From: Burkholderia pseudomultivorans
GTDB taxonomy: Bacteria > Pseudomonadota > Gammaproteobacteria > Burkholderiales > Burkholderiaceae
Direction: 5' to 3'
Assembly (NCBI RefSeq): GCF_001718415.1
Contig: NZ_CP013377.1
Coordinates: 992,001 to 1,056,000, forward strand
Length of the DNA stretch: 64,000 nucleotides
Shown here: in pieces, positions 1 to 8,585 of the stretch
Layout: the number at the start of each line of letters is the position of its first letter
Numbering within the stretch: the first letter of the stretch is position 1
Notes under the pieces: model-generated
Seen by the model: only the letters and a program-made list of their open reading frames with translations
What the model was told of the DNA's origin: nothing
Databases searched by the model: none
Program-made: the position numbers and the translations under genes

Positions 1-360
1 CGTGCAGGCGGCAGCATCGTCAATGTCTCGAGCCAGGCCGCGCTCGTCGGCTTGCCCGCGCATCTGAGCTACTGCGCGTCGAAGGCCGCGATGGATGCGA
101 TTACGCGCGTGCTGTGCATCGAACTCGGGCCGCACGGGATTCGCGTGAACAGCGTGAACCCGACCGTCACGCTGACGCCGATGGCGCAGTTCGCGTGGAG
201 CGAGCCGGAGAAACGCGCGCCGATGCTGGCGTCGATTCCGCTGGGACGATTCGCGGAGCCCGACGAGGTGGTCGCGCCGATCCTGTTCCTGCTGAGCGAT
301 GCGGCGTCGATGATCAGCGGCGCGTCGCTGCCGATCGATGGCGGATATACGGCGCGATAG
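1..360 (+). CDS. SDR family oxidoreductase, C-terminal part (5' truncated by window edge)
   Basis: The reading frame is open from the first base, so the gene starts before the window. The visible 119 residues hold the second half of a classical short-chain dehydrogenase/reductase: the strand with NVSS, the catalytic Tyr-x-x-x-Lys motif (SYCASK), the RVNSVNPT segment after it, and a typical C-terminal GASLPIDGGY. The N-terminal Gly-rich NAD(P) motif is outside the window. The family oxidises or reduces alcohols, sugars or keto groups with NAD(P)H. The C-terminal half loosely resembles sugar-alcohol dehydrogenases, but substrate cannot be assigned. It stands alone here; the next gene is on the other strand. 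Confidence 0.9.
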   Translation, partial: RAGGSIVNVSSQAALVGLPAHLSYCASKAAMDAITRVLCIELGPHGIRVNSVNPTVTLTPMAQFAWSEPEKRAPMLASIPLGRFAEPDEVVAPILFLLSDAASMISGASLPIDGGYTAR

Positions 361-405
361 CGGTGCGATTGCCGCTTTGACGCGCAGTCCGCGTTCGCCG
401 GGAAA

Positions 406-585
406 TCAGGGGCGCATGCCGGCGATCGCTGCGTTCCGCCAGACCGGATCCTTGTTCGGCGGCCCGTCCGGCTGCTGCGGGTTGTCGTGATGATGACCGG
501 GGGACGGTGGCGACAGCGGATCGTCTTCCGGGTCGCGGTTCGGGTCGGCCGGAGGCTCGGGCATCGGGGTCGTGTGATCGGTCAT
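406..585 (-). CDS. Small proline/aspartate-rich hypothetical protein
   Basis: Fifty-nine residues, starting with MTDHTTPMPEPP and ending NAAIAGMRP. Proline, Asp, Asn and His dominate (SPGHHHDNPQQPDGPPN), so the chain is probably disordered and soluble. There is no signal peptide, membrane segment or recognisable domain. The ATG at 585 is preferred over an upstream in-frame one at 645 because the extra residues are Arg-rich and look like read-through of non-coding DNA. A short protein of this composition is plausible in Burkholderia, but no function can be given. Confidence 0.5.
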   Translation of the reverse strand: MTDHTTPMPEPPADPNRDPEDDPLSPPSPGHHHDNPQQPDGPPNKDPVWRNAAIAGMRP

Positions 586-776
586 GGCGGGCTCGCGGGA
601 GCGTGGCGCGGCACGGCAGTGCCGCCTCGTCTCCGTTATAGGCAATCGGGCACGCGTTTGCAGCGAGATTCTTGTCGAGCCGGATGCGTGGGCAGGGGTT
701 CCGTGCTCATGCCGTGATTGGCCGGGGACTGACGGCGATCGTCGGCGCGTTCCGTTGTGTCACTGCGGCCGCGCGC

Positions 777-1361
777 TCAGCGCAAGTCGGCCGGCGTATC
801 GACGTCGCGCAGGATGCCGGGATCGTCGACGTCGAGCAGTTGCACCGGGGCGCTCGCGAACAGCGCGCGCGCCCCCGTATCGCCGTCGAGCGCGGCCAAT
901 GCATCGTAGTGGTGCGCGGCGAAGCCGACCGGATGGCCGCGTTTGCCGCGATAGGCGGGCGCGACGATCGACGCGTCGTCGGTCTCGAGCGCGCGCGTCA
1001 CCGCCTCGTAGGTGGACGATGCGATCCACGGCATGTCGCCGAGCGCGACGAGCCAGCCGTTCGCGTCGGGCGTGGCGCGCACGCCGGCCGCGAGGCTCGC
1101 GCCCATGCCGCGCACTGCGTCGGGCGCGTAGACGACCTGGCAGCCGGCTTCGTTCAGGAGGATCGCGAGCTTTTCGGCGCCGGGACGCACGACGGCGATC
1201 ACGTCGGCCGTGGCGGCCGCCAGATGGCGGGCGGCCGCGACCGCGACCGGCGTGCCGTCGGGGAGCAGCGCGAGCAGCTTGCTGTGCAGGCCGCTCGGGT
1301 CGAAGCGTTGACCAAGGCCGCCGGCAAGGAGAACGCCGGTGGCGAGTGACGCATAGGACAT
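777..1361 (-). CDS. MocA/MobA-like nucleotidyltransferase
   Basis: A 194-residue protein of the molybdenum cofactor cytidylyltransferase/MobA-like NTP transferase family, which links CTP or GTP to molybdopterin. The N-terminal nucleotide-binding loop LLAGGLGQRF (about residues 11-20) is intact and followed by a Lys (SKLL), with the metal-binding LGDMPWI loop near residue 107 and GHPVGF near 160. The length matches MocA-type enzymes (about 190-200). MocA normally serves xanthine dehydrogenase-type enzymes, but no molybdoenzyme is adjacent. A MoaF-like gene lies about 10 kb away, which may be coincidence. It reads alone, facing the SDR end. Confidence 0.8.
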   Translation of the reverse strand: MSYASLATGVLLAGGLGQRFDPSGLHSKLLALLPDGTPVAVAAARHLAAATADVIAVVRPGAEKLAILLNEAGCQVVYAPDAVRGMGASLAAGVRATPDANGWLVALGDMPWIASSTYEAVTRALETDDASIVAPAYRGKRGHPVGFAAHHYDALAALDGDTGARALFASAPVQLLDVDDPGILRDVDTPADLR

Positions 1362-1704
1362 CGGCGCGGGGGGAGTGAGGCTGGTGCCGCGATTGTGCGG
1401 GAGCGGGCGGGGATCGGCAAGTGAGGATGTTACCGAACCGCGCCCGTCATGTCGGAAAGTTCGTCACGATGCGTCTTCGTCGAGACGGTTTTCCTCGACG
1501 GGGCCGTAAATGGCGTGCGATTCCTCGCGCATCACGGCTCAATAGCGGTCGCCGAACTACCAGTGCCATCAATCCGACAGGTAATTCGCGAAGCTCCGTC
1601 GCGCGCGGCCGGCCGTTGACGATCGATTTGATCGGACGAATCGCCGATATGCCGGAGCAGGGGAGAGGGCGTCTCGCCGTTTTTGCGGCAGGGAGGTGCC
1701 TGGA
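1362..1704. other. Intergenic region without a supported gene
   Basis: About 340 bases between the mocA-like start and the vapC end. Frames crossing it are Arg-rich continuations of shadows from neighbouring genes. No convincing start with a ribosome binding site, no RNA-like fold and no terminator with a T-run was seen. The promoter of the MocA-like gene presumably lies at its left end. Confidence 0.5.
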
Positions 1705-2100
1705 TTACCAGAGCGTCTTGACGTGCGCGTATGCGCGGATTTTCTCGTCGCGCGTGACGAGCGGCGCACCGAGCCGCCGCGCCGTCGCGACGATCATGCG
1801 GTCGGCCGGATCCTTGTGGAACGTGCCGGGCAGCGTGGTGGATTTCGCGGCGATGTCGGCATCGACTGGAACGAAGCGCATGCCGTCGATCTGCGCGACG
1901 GTGGCGAGCCATGCGTCGACGTCCATCGTCAGGGCGAGCCGGTCGTTGCGCACCAGCATCGCGATTTCCCACGCCGAGATCGCGGATGCGGCCAGCGTGC
2001 CCTCGCTGCGCGCGCGATCGATGACACTTCTCGCTTTCTTGCTGAGCGAAGGGTCGCCCGCCACCCACCATACCAATGCATGCGTATCCAGCACGATCAC
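1705..2100 (-). CDS. VapC-type PIN-domain toxin
   Basis: A 131-residue PIN-domain protein, predicted Mg-dependent ribonuclease and toxin partner of the Phd-type gene just upstream. The first acidic residue is in VLDTHALVWW (Asp5); further acidic positions include SAWEIAML and the DPADRMIVATA segment with its Asp, followed by VTRDEKI. This DTHALVWW/DPADR pattern is typical of VapC proteins paired with Phd antitoxins. A GTG start at 2100 is preferred: it overlaps the antitoxin stop (GTGA), giving translational coupling. An ATG at 2115 is possible but lies deeper in the antitoxin gene. Confidence 0.88.
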   Translation of the reverse strand: MIVLDTHALVWWVAGDPSLSKKARSVIDRARSEGTLAASAISAWEIAMLVRNDRLALTMDVDAWLATVAQIDGMRFVPVDADIAAKSTTLPGTFHKDPADRMIVATARRLGAPLVTRDEKIRAYAHVKTLW

Positions 2101-2336
2101 CGCGACGCCTCCCAATCATCTTCCGCAATCGGATCGACGGGATTGTCATAGCGCATGACCGAGCCGCGCAATATATCCAACGGCTGGGATTCGCTCGAGC
2201 GATACGGCCGGATTTCGAGCGTCGGCTTGCCGTGATCGGTGACGATCAGGCTTTCGCCCGACGCTTCGACGAGCCGAAAGTATTCGAGTGCGCGAGCCTT
2301 GAACTCGGATTTCGAAACGGGCGCGTGTGGCATCAT
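2097..2336 (-). CDS. Phd/YefM-family antitoxin
   Basis: Seventy-nine residues with the Phd/YefM pattern: a short N-terminal DNA-binding part (SKSEFKARALEYFRLVEASGESLIVTDHGKPTLEIRPY) and a flexible acidic C-terminal tail (NPVDPIAEDDWEASR) that would wrap the toxin. It is the first gene of the pair and overlaps the toxin start by four bases. Proteins of this family repress their own promoter; two copies of a ten-base repeat lie directly upstream. Two consecutive ATG codons (2336 and 2333) make the exact start uncertain by one residue. Confidence 0.85.
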   Translation of the reverse strand: MMPHAPVSKSEFKARALEYFRLVEASGESLIVTDHGKPTLEIRPYRSSESQPLDILRGSVMRYDNPVDPIAEDDWEASR

Positions 2337-2345
2337 GATATGAGC

Positions 2346-2369
2346 ATGGTCATTTGACGATGGTCATTT
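2346..2369. promoter_or_regulatory. Tandem 10-base repeat, candidate antitoxin operator
   Basis: The ten-base sequence ATGGTCATTT occurs at 2346-2355 and again at 2360-2369, 14 bases apart start to start and 10-33 bases upstream of the antitoxin start. Each copy contains the near-palindrome ATGGTCAT/ATGACCAT. Phd-type antitoxins bind repeated short sites in their own promoters, so these are candidate operator half-sites. This is an inference from position and repetition. Confidence 0.45.
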
Positions 2370-2492
2370 TAGGGTGGGGCCCGGTGAATTGCAAGCAACG
2401 CAGCGGGGCGTGGCGGGATGCGGCGCGCAGTCCGGGTGGAGGGGCCCGGAGCGGACGTGTCGCCCGACGGGACGTGACCGAACCGGATCCCG

Positions 2493-3176
2493 TCACGCAT
2501 CCGCCCACTTCCTCAACAGGTTGTGATAAATCCCCGTCAACGAAATCACCACCGGATCCTTCGCCCCTTTCTCCGCCGTCAACGCCTGAATCTGCGTATC
2601 GAGCTGAAACAGCAGCGTGCGATCGCCGTCGTCGCGCACCATGCTCTGGATCCAGAAGAACGACGCGACGCGCTCGCCACGCGTCACGGGCGTCACATGA
2701 TGCAGGCTCGATGCCGGATACAGCACGAGGTCGCCCGCCGGCAGCTTCGCGCGATGCACGCCGTAGGTATCTTCCACGCACAGCTCGCCGCCGTCGTAAG
2801 CGTCCGGGTCTTCGAGAAACAGCGTCGCCGACAGATCGCTGCGCACGCGGAAATCCGTGCCGCGCAGCAGCCGGATCGCGTTGTCGACGTGCGTGCCGAA
2901 TGCCTCGCCGCCGCCATAGCGGTTGAACAGCGGCGGAAACACCTTGAGCGGCAGCGCCGCGGAGAAGAACAGCGGATGGCGCGCGAGCGCATCCTGGATC
3001 GCGTCGCCGACCGCGCGCGCGACGGGCGAGCCTTCGGGCAACTGGCGGTTGCGTTTCGCGAGCGCCGACTGCACGCCGGAGGTCGCATTGCCGTCGATCC
3101 ATTCGGCGGCATCGAGCATCTCGCGGCACTGCGCGACCTGCGCCTGCGTCAGCACGCCGGGAACATGCAGCATCAT
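2493..3176 (-). CDS. piuC: PKHD-type Fe(II)/2-oxoglutarate hydroxylase (PiuC/YbiX family)
   Basis: 227 residues, the normal length for the PiuC/YbiX family of iron(II)- and 2-oxoglutarate-dependent hydroxylases that accompany siderophore receptors. The double-stranded beta-helix iron triad is visible: HVD at residues 96-98 and the distal His at 159 in SSLHHVTPV, with Arg169 placed to bind 2-oxoglutarate. The N-terminus is [10 protein letters not shown]. Its start overlaps the end of the Sel1 gene (ATGA at 3173-3176), so the genes are translationally coupled and form the third member of the receptor operon. The substrate of this family is not firmly established; a link to catecholate siderophore uptake is inferred from context. 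Confidence 0.92.
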   Translation of the reverse strand: MMLHVPGVLTQAQVAQCREMLDAAEWIDGNATSGVQSALAKRNRQLPEGSPVARAVGDAIQDALARHPLFFSAALPLKVFPPLFNRYGGGEAFGTHVDNAIRLLRGTDFRVRSDLSATLFLEDPDAYDGGELCVEDTYGVHRAKLPAGDLVLYPASSLHHVTPVTRGERVASFFWIQSMVRDDGDRTLLFQLDTQIQALTAEKGAKDPVVISLTGIYHNLLRKWADA

Positions 3177-3928
3177 GTGGCGGACTCCATGCGGTGCGGC
3201 GCCAGTTGCAGCGCCATCTCGCGAAACGCGTCGAGCGGCGACGACGCGAGATACGCGCGCATCTTCGCGACGAACGCGGGCGTCGCGGTCGCCGGCACGC
3301 GCGCGAGCCACGCGAGCGCTTCGTCGACGCGCGCGCGCTCGGCCAGCAGCCGCGCATAGTTGAACTGGCCACGAAAATCGCCGGCCTCGGCGGCGCGGCG
3401 ATAGTGATCGAATGCGACCTCGGCGTCGGCGTCCACGACCCAGCCGTCTTCGTAGAAGCCGCCGATCAGATTGACCGATTTCGCGTGGCCGAGCGCGGCG
3501 GCGCGCCGGAACCAGTCGAGCGCTTCCTCGCGGTTCTCGTCGATGCCGTTGCCAAGCGCGAGCGCCGTTGCATAGTTGTACATGCCCCAGTCGAGCCCGG
3601 CCTGCGCGGCGAGCCGATACCAGTACACGGCGACCGGGGCGCACATCGCGGTGCCCCAGCCGAACTCGTAGCAGCGGCCGAGCATGTTCATCGCCATCGG
3701 GTGGCCGGCCTGCGCGGCATGCCGGAACCAGCCGAACGCGGCGGCCGGATCGCGCGCGACGCCATGCCCGTCGAGCAGGTATTGCCCGTAGACGGCCTGC
3801 GCTTCGACGATGCCGTGGTCGGCCGCCGCCGCGACCCACGCGGCGGCGCGCTCGGCCGGCCCGGCCAGGATGTCGGCGAACTCGCGCGGCGACACCGACG
3901 CGAGCGCCTTCAGCGACACGGCCTCCAT
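3173..3928 (-). CDS. Sel1-repeat (TPR-like) protein
   Basis: 251 residues carrying about four to five Sel1-type repeats (for example [53 protein letters not shown] and [20 protein letters not shown]), roughly residues 40-205. Sel1 repeats form alpha-alpha solenoids used for protein contacts. No signal peptide is evident, so a cytoplasmic location is likely. It is the middle gene of the receptor-Sel1-PiuC operon: it begins three bases after the receptor stop and its own stop overlaps the piuC start. A role as scaffold or partner for PiuC or the receptor is only inferred from this tight linkage. Confidence 0.88.
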   Translation of the reverse strand: MEAVSLKALASVSPREFADILAGPAERAAAWVAAAADHGIVEAQAVYGQYLLDGHGVARDPAAAFGWFRHAAQAGHPMAMNMLGRCYEFGWGTAMCAPVAVYWYRLAAQAGLDWGMYNYATALALGNGIDENREEALDWFRRAAALGHAKSVNLIGGFYEDGWVVDADAEVAFDHYRRAAEAGDFRGQFNYARLLAERARVDEALAWLARVPATATPAFVAKMRAYLASSPLDAFREMALQLAPHRMESAT

Positions 3929-3931
3929 CGA

Positions 3932-6178
3932 TCAGTAGCGCGCGTTCAGCGTGACGAACGCCGAGCGGCCCGGCGCGATCGACGCGTAGTGTGCCGGATA
4001 CGCCTGATCGAAGTACGTGCGATTGAACAGGTTGTTCACGTTCAGCTGCAGGTCGAGCTTCTTGTTGATCCGGTACTGCGCCATCGCGTCGAAGCGCCAG
4101 TACGACGGCACGGCGCGCAGGTTCGCGGTATCGCCGTACACCTTCGACATGTAGAACGCACCGCCGCCGAGCGTGAACTTCGGCGTCACGTCGTAGTTCG
4201 TCCACATCGTGAAGCTGTGCTTCGGCGTGTTCGGGAACTGATGGCCGTTGTTCGCGGTGTCCTTGCCGTTGTCGCGCAACTGGCTCTTCATGTACGTATA
4301 ACCGCCGAATACCTGCCACTGCTTCGTGATCTGCCCGGCGACGCCGAGTTCGAGGCCCTGCACGCGCTTGTTGCCGACCATCGCGTACTGGTTGTTCGGC
4401 AGCGTCACGCGCGCATTCGTCGTGTCGATCTGGAACAGCGCGGCGGTCAGCGACAGCTTGTCGTTCAGCACGTTCCACTTGGTGCCCAGTTCGATGCTGC
4501 GGTTCTTTTCGGGCGACATCTGGTCGGCGTTTGCACCGACGCCGCCGCGGCCGGGCTTCAGCGCGGTGACGGATTCGTCGCCTTCGCCGAGCAGCATGCC
4601 GGCCGGCGTCGACGACGTCGCGTACGACGCGTAGATGCTGCCGTTCTGCGCGGGCTTGAACACGGCGCCGAGCTGCCAGTTGAACAGCGTGTCGTCGCGC
4701 GTGTAGGTCTTGCCGCCGTTGGCCTGGGTGTCGGTGAAGCGGGTCGAGTAGTCGTCGACGCGCACGCCGGCATTGATCTGCCAGCGCGGCGTCAGCTCGA
4801 TCGTGTCGAAGCCGTAGATCGACTTCGTCGTGGTGCGCGCGTGCGCATAGTCGTTGTTGCGCGAGATCGAGCCGGCCCAGGGATCGGCCGGGTTCGGCGA
4901 CCACAGGCTCGTGCAGTTGTAGCCCGATGCCGCGCCGATGCCGTTCTGGCAGATCTTGCCGGTGCCCGTCGCGACGCTGTACGTATCGCGCCTGCCCCAT
5001 TCGCGCGACAGCTCGATGCCCGTCGTGAAGCTGTGCTTGAACGGGCCCGTGCGGAATTCGCCGAACAGCTCGGTCTGGTTCGCGATGCTGTTGATCGTGC
5101 TGTAGCGGTTGTTGTTGCGGCGCCAGACCTTGCCGTTGATCACGTTGCCCTGGCTGTCGTCGGGTTGCGTCCAGATGTAGTCCTGCGACGACTCCGTGTA
5201 GCGCGTCGTGTTGCGCACCGTCAGCCCCGGCGTGATGTCGTGCTCGATCTTGAGCGTGCTGATGTCCGACGTGGTCTTGCGGAAGTCGCGGTCGATCAGG
5301 CCGTAGAAGTTGTGGCGGTCGACCGGCGCCGGATAGATCGTGTCGACGTTCGCGGGCTTGTTCGACGTCGTGTAGAAGTACGGAATGCCGCCGTCGGGCA
5401 GGTCGTCCGTCGACAGGTGGTAGTAGCTCGCGGTCACGCGCGTCGGCGTGCCGAGACCGAACGCGATCGACGGCGCGACGCCCCAGCGCTCGTTGTTCAC
5501 CGCGTCGCGGCCTGCGACGTCGTTGTTGTGGCTCATCAGGTTCAGGCGGAACGCGGCGTGATCGGCGAACTGCCAGTTGCCGTCGGCGGTGAAGCGGCGA
5601 TAGCGGTCGGTGCCGAGGCCCGCGCTCGCGGCGGCCGTGGTGCCGAGGTGCGGCGCCTTCGTGATCAGGTTGATGCTGCCGCCGGCGCCGCCGCGGCCGC
5701 CGTATGCGCCGTCGGAGCCCTTGGTGATCTCGACGCGTTCCGTGTTGAAGATCTCGCGGGTGGTCGCGCCGGTGTCGCGCATCCCGTCGACGAACATGCT
5801 GCCCTGCGCGTCGTAGCCGCGAATGAACGGGCGGTCGCCGAGCGGGTTGCCGCCTTCGCCGGCGCCGAACGTGATGCCGGGCACCGTGCGCAGCGCTTCG
5901 GTCAGCGTCGACGCGCCGCTGCTCTGGATCAGTTCCTGCGGAATCACGGTGACGGATTTCGGCGTGTCGACGAGCGGCGCGGTGAATTTCGCGGAAGCGG
6001 AGAAGTCGGCCTTGTAGCTGTGCTCGGTCTTGCCCTTGATCTCGATCGGCGCGAGATGGTCGCCGCTGTCGACGGGGGCGGGCGGCGGCGCACCGTCCGC
6101 GAACGCGGGGCTCGCGGCGAGCACGCTGCACAGGGTGGTGAATTTACCGAGCTTCAGCTCTTCGGGACGGGACTTCAT
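3932..6178 (-). CDS. TonB-dependent catecholate siderophore receptor (Fiu/PiuA type)
   Basis: A 748-residue outer-membrane receptor. A signal peptide covers about residues 1-27 (ending PAFADG), a TonB-box-like PIEIKGK follows, then the plug with [41 protein letters not shown] and [26 protein letters not shown], and a beta-barrel finishing with [18 protein letters not shown] and the terminal NARY. It imports ferric catecholate-type siderophores using TonB energy. The start at 6178 ([11 protein letters not shown]) is preferred over 6232, whose extra residues would spoil the signal peptide. The length and the PiuC partner fit the Fiu/PiuA group. Regulation by Fur is suggested by a site upstream. 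Confidence 0.93.
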   Translation of the reverse strand: MKSRPEELKLGKFTTLCSVLAASPAFADGAPPPAPVDSGDHLAPIEIKGKTEHSYKADFSASAKFTAPLVDTPKSVTVIPQELIQSSGASTLTEALRTVPGITFGAGEGGNPLGDRPFIRGYDAQGSMFVDGMRDTGATTREIFNTERVEITKGSDGAYGGRGGAGGSINLITKAPHLGTTAAASAGLGTDRYRRFTADGNWQFADHAAFRLNLMSHNNDVAGRDAVNNERWGVAPSIAFGLGTPTRVTASYYHLSTDDLPDGGIPYFYTTSNKPANVDTIYPAPVDRHNFYGLIDRDFRKTTSDISTLKIEHDITPGLTVRNTTRYTESSQDYIWTQPDDSQGNVINGKVWRRNNNRYSTINSIANQTELFGEFRTGPFKHSFTTGIELSREWGRRDTYSVATGTGKICQNGIGAASGYNCTSLWSPNPADPWAGSISRNNDYAHARTTTKSIYGFDTIELTPRWQINAGVRVDDYSTRFTDTQANGGKTYTRDDTLFNWQLGAVFKPAQNGSIYASYATSSTPAGMLLGEGDESVTALKPGRGGVGANADQMSPEKNRSIELGTKWNVLNDKLSLTAALFQIDTTNARVTLPNNQYAMVGNKRVQGLELGVAGQITKQWQVFGGYTYMKSQLRDNGKDTANNGHQFPNTPKHSFTMWTNYDVTPKFTLGGGAFYMSKVYGDTANLRAVPSYWRFDAMAQYRINKKLDLQLNVNNLFNRTYFDQAYPAHYASIAPGRSAFVTLNARY

Positions 6179-6289
6179 GATGCACTCGACCTCGCGGTGT
6201 GGCCCCGGCGCGGGTGCTGCAAGAAGGTGCATGCCGCCGGGAATTATTACGATTTGTTTTCAGCTGCGCATTCTATGTAATTTTTTATT

Positions 6290-6312
6290 AAATGAGAAGC
6301 GTTCTTGTTATC
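6290..6312 (-). promoter_or_regulatory. Fur-box-like site upstream of the siderophore receptor
   Basis: The top strand reads AAATGAGAAGCGTTCTTGTT, a fair match to the Fur dyad AATGAGAATnATTCTCATT-type pattern (TGAGAA on one side, TTCTT on the other). It sits about 115 bases before the receptor start in an AT-rich patch. A Fur repressor would silence the receptor-Sel1-piuC operon in iron-rich conditions. Assigned by eye. Confidence 0.5.
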
Positions 6313-6480
6313 GTTTGTAAGGAAGGTGTGAGCTGCAGCAAGCGCGGGCGAGGGGCGACGGCCAAACGGCCGACTGGGATGGGACGGCGGCGCGGGCTAG
6401 AGTGTCCGAACGTGGTGCCGTCCAGTGCGACAGCAAAGTGCTAAGATGACTGCATTGAAAGCATTGTGATGGAGTGCATC

Positions 6481-6720
6481 ATGCCTGTGATTACCGTTCG
6501 AAATTTGCCGGATGAAGTGCATCGCGCCCTTCGGGTCCGCGCGGCGCTGCATGGGCGCAGTACCGAGGCGGAAGTGCGCGACATCCTCGAGCAGGCCGTG
6601 CTGTCGGAAGGGCGCGTGAAGCTGGGAACCTTGCTGGCGGAAATCGGGCGGGAGGCAGGCGGTGTCGATCTCGACATCCAGCGTGACAAGACGCCAACCG
6701 ATCCGATGAGCTTCGAATGA
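6481..6720 (+). CDS. FitA-like ribbon-helix-helix antitoxin
   Basis: Seventy-nine residues from the ATG at 6481 (MPVITVRNLPDEVHRALRVR), which has GGAG six bases upstream; an ATG at 6466 lies on top of that site and is rejected. The N-terminal ribbon-helix-helix domain (ITVRNLPDEVHRALRVRAALHGRSTEAEVRDILEQAV, split across residues 4-40) is the FitA/StbC type, and the C-terminal tail PTDPMSFE is the toxin-binding segment usual for FitA. Its stop overlaps the toxin start (ATGA). It should repress its own promoter together with the toxin. Confidence 0.88.
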   Translation: MPVITVRNLPDEVHRALRVRAALHGRSTEAEVRDILEQAVLSEGRVKLGTLLAEIGREAGGVDLDIQRDKTPTDPMSFE

Positions 6721-7172
6721 TCCTTGTTGATACGAACGTCATTTCCGAACCGCTGCGGCGCGAGCCGAGCGCGGCCGTGATCGAATGGCTCGACGCGCAG
6801 AACGTCGAGACGCTGTTCCTGGCCGCGATCAGCCTCGCCGAAATGCGCTTCGGTGTCGCGGCGCTGCCGGAAGGACGCCGGCGGGACTGGCTGCAGCAAA
6901 GCATCGAGCATCGTGTCGTGCCGGTGTTTCGCGGCCGCATCCTGCCGTTCGACGATGCCGCGAGCCAGGCCTATGCGCGCATTCGCGCGCACGCCCGTGC
7001 CGGCGGCAACGCGATCGCGCCCGCCGACGGCTACATTGCCGCGACGGCCGAGGCGAACGGCCTGATCGTCGCGACGCGCGACGTCGCGCCGTTCGAGGCC
7101 GCGGGCCTGCGCGTGATCGATCCGTGGGCGTCGCAGGGCGCGCGAGTGCGCCAGGGCATCGCGTCGAAATGA
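6717..7172 (+). CDS. FitB/VapC-type PIN-domain toxin
   Basis: A 151-residue PIN-domain ribonuclease. The conserved acidic residues are visible in MILVDTNVISE (Asp5), SLAEMRFG (Glu), and ADGYIAATA near residue 103 with VATRDVAPFE after it. This layout (LVDTNVISEP..., ISLAEMRFGV..., PADGYIAATA) is the FitB/VapC subgroup normally paired with FitA-type antitoxins, as here. The ATG overlaps the antitoxin stop by four bases. It is probably a translation-targeting toxin. The pair lies directly downstream of the siderophore receptor promoter region. Confidence 0.88.
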   Translation: MILVDTNVISEPLRREPSAAVIEWLDAQNVETLFLAAISLAEMRFGVAALPEGRRRDWLQQSIEHRVVPVFRGRILPFDDAASQAYARIRAHARAGGNAIAPADGYIAATAEANGLIVATRDVAPFEAAGLRVIDPWASQGARVRQGIASK

Positions 7173-7173
7173 A

Positions 7174-7204
7174 AACAGCGCGCCGGGTGGGCCGGCGCGC
7201 TGTT
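7174..7204 (-). terminator. Hairpin terminator after pyrB (perfect 13-bp stem)
   Basis: A perfect 13-base inverted repeat (7174-7186 against 7192-7204, five-base loop), GC-rich at the loop side. On the minus strand the stem is followed by TTTTCA, giving an intrinsic terminator for the carbamoyltransferase gene ending at 7272. On the plus strand it lies two bases after the FitB stop, so it may work in both directions, though without a T-run there. Confidence 0.75.
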
Positions 7205-7271
7205 CATGATGCGGTGACGCGGCATGTCCGGCCCGACGCAGTCGCGTCCCGGCCGGGCGATTCGCCCGATG

Positions 7272-8567
7272 TCAGTCGATCCCGTGAAACACCGCATCCT
7301 CCGGCCCGAGGTATGCCGGCGGTCGCCACGTCGCGTCGCGCATCGAATGCTGCACGAGGTTTTCGACGCCGAGCAGCACCGCGAAGATCGCCATCCGCAC
7401 CGGGATGCCGTTGTCGGTCTGGCGGAAGATCGCGAGGCGCGGGTCGCGGTTCAGGTCCGTCGACAGATCGTTGGCGCCGGGCCGGCTGTCGCGCGGCAGC
7501 GGATGCATGATCAGCGTGTCAGGTTTGCAGACTGTGTCGACGAGCGCCTGGTTGATCTGGAAATCGGGCGTATAGCCTTCGAACGACTCGTCGGTGAAGC
7601 GCTCCTTCTGGATCCGCGTCGCATAGACGACGTCCGCGCCGCGCAGCCCGGCGGCCAGGTCGTTGGTCTGCTCGATCACGTGCCCGTTGGTCGCGATCTG
7701 GTCGATGATGTAGGCCGGCATTTCGAGCGTCGGCGGCGACACCAGCGTGAACTTGAGCCCGCGGTACAGCGCGAGCAGCTTGACGAGCGAATGCACGGTG
7801 CGGCCGTACTTGAGGTCGCCGACGAGTGCGATGTGCGCGCCGTCGACGATCTTGCCGAGCCGCGAGAACTCGCGCTGGATCGTGTAGAGATCGAGCAGCG
7901 CCTGGCTCGGATGTTCGCCCGGGCCGTCGCCGCCGTTGATCACGGGCAGATTGGTCGCGCGCGCGAACTCGGCGACCGAGCCTTTTTCCGGGTGGCGGAT
8001 CACCAGCGCATCGACGTAGCCGGCCATCACGCGGCTCGTGTCGTAGATCGATTCGCCCTTGGCCATCGACGAGAACGTGAAGCCGGTGGTGTCGCAGACC
8101 GATCCGCCGAGCCGGCAGAACGCCGCGCCGAATGACACGCGCGTGCGCGTGCTTGCCTCGAAGAACAGGTTGCCGAGCACTGCGCCTTCCAGCACGCGCG
8201 AAATCTTGTGGCGGCGCGCGATCGGCTGCATCACGTCGGCGACGCGGAACAGTGCCTCGACCGACTCGCGCGAGAACTGGTCGACCGAAATCAGCTGCGG
8301 CTTGCCTTCGAACAGGAACTGCTTCGCGAGCCCCTGGTTATCTACGCGTTGCGTATAGTCGCCGCCTTCCGGCGCCGAGCGCTCGACGATCTCCGAAACG
8401 AAGCGCTCGACGATCTCGGGCATTCCGCGCGACTCCTGCGAATCGTCGGGCAGCAGCCAGGTATCCAGTGCACGGCGGCTGACGCCGATCCGGCTGGCGA
8501 ACGCTTCGCGCGTCATGTTGAGGCGGCGCATCGCGTCGCGGAGGAAGGCTTGCTGGGGAACGGTCAT
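7272..8567 (-). CDS. pyrB: Aspartate carbamoyltransferase with N-terminal helix-turn-helix domain
   Basis: 431 residues from MTVPQQAFLR. Residues 80-425 are an aspartate carbamoyltransferase close to the E. coli catalytic-chain type: STRTR carbamoyl-phosphate motif (139-143), SMAKGES loop (167-173), GEHPSQALLDL (217-226), VGDLKYGRTVHSL (249-261) and HPLPR (355-359). It catalyses carbamoyl phosphate + aspartate to N-carbamoylaspartate in pyrimidine synthesis. Residues 1-65 are an extra domain, MTREAFASRIGVSRRALDTW, which looks like an Xre/Cro-type helix-turn-helix. Catalytic chains are normally about 310 residues. No pyrI, pyrR or pyrC is adjacent. Two copies of one palindrome, one upstream and one inside the gene, could be its binding sites (inference). 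Confidence 0.92.
   Translation of the reverse strand: MTVPQQAFLRDAMRRLNMTREAFASRIGVSRRALDTWLLPDDSQESRGMPEIVERFVSEIVERSAPEGGDYTQRVDNQGLAKQFLFEGKPQLISVDQFSRESVEALFRVADVMQPIARRHKISRVLEGAVLGNLFFEASTRTRVSFGAAFCRLGGSVCDTTGFTFSSMAKGESIYDTSRVMAGYVDALVIRHPEKGSVAEFARATNLPVINGGDGPGEHPSQALLDLYTIQREFSRLGKIVDGAHIALVGDLKYGRTVHSLVKLLALYRGLKFTLVSPPTLEMPAYIIDQIATNGHVIEQTNDLAAGLRGADVVYATRIQKERFTDESFEGYTPDFQINQALVDTVCKPDTLIMHPLPRDSRPGANDLSTDLNRDPRLAIFRQTDNGIPVRMAIFAVLLGVENLVQHSMRDATWRPPAYLGPEDAVFHGID
8341..8358. promoter_or_regulatory. Second copy of the pyrB palindrome, inside the coding region
   Basis: TCTACGCGTTGCGTATAG matches the upstream palindrome window at 8588-8605 in 15 of 18 bases, keeping TACGC-N3-GCGTA symmetric. 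It lies over codons 71-76 of pyrB, in the linker between the helix-turn-helix and the enzyme domain, 247 bases from the first copy. It may be an auxiliary operator allowing loop formation (inference). Confidence 0.4.
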
Positions 8568-8585
8568 CGGCGGCACCTGATGAAG

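Noticed and set aside
1421..2158. Plus-strand 245-codon frame over the vapC region
   Set aside because: Lies opposite the toxin-antitoxin pair and shows no recognisable domain; its Arg/Ser-rich composition is typical of antisense frames.
2493..6131. A 1212-codon minus-strand frame ending with the PiuC sequence
   Set aside because: Only the last 227 codons look like a protein. The rest is out of frame with the receptor and Sel1 genes and has shadow composition. The true start is the ATG at 3176, overlapping the Sel1 stop.
3194..6280. A very long open frame (over 1000 codons) on the plus strand across the receptor operon
   Set aside because: It is extremely Arg-rich, lies exactly opposite the TonB receptor, Sel1 and PiuC genes, and has no family-like motif. 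It is an antisense shadow of high-GC coding DNA.
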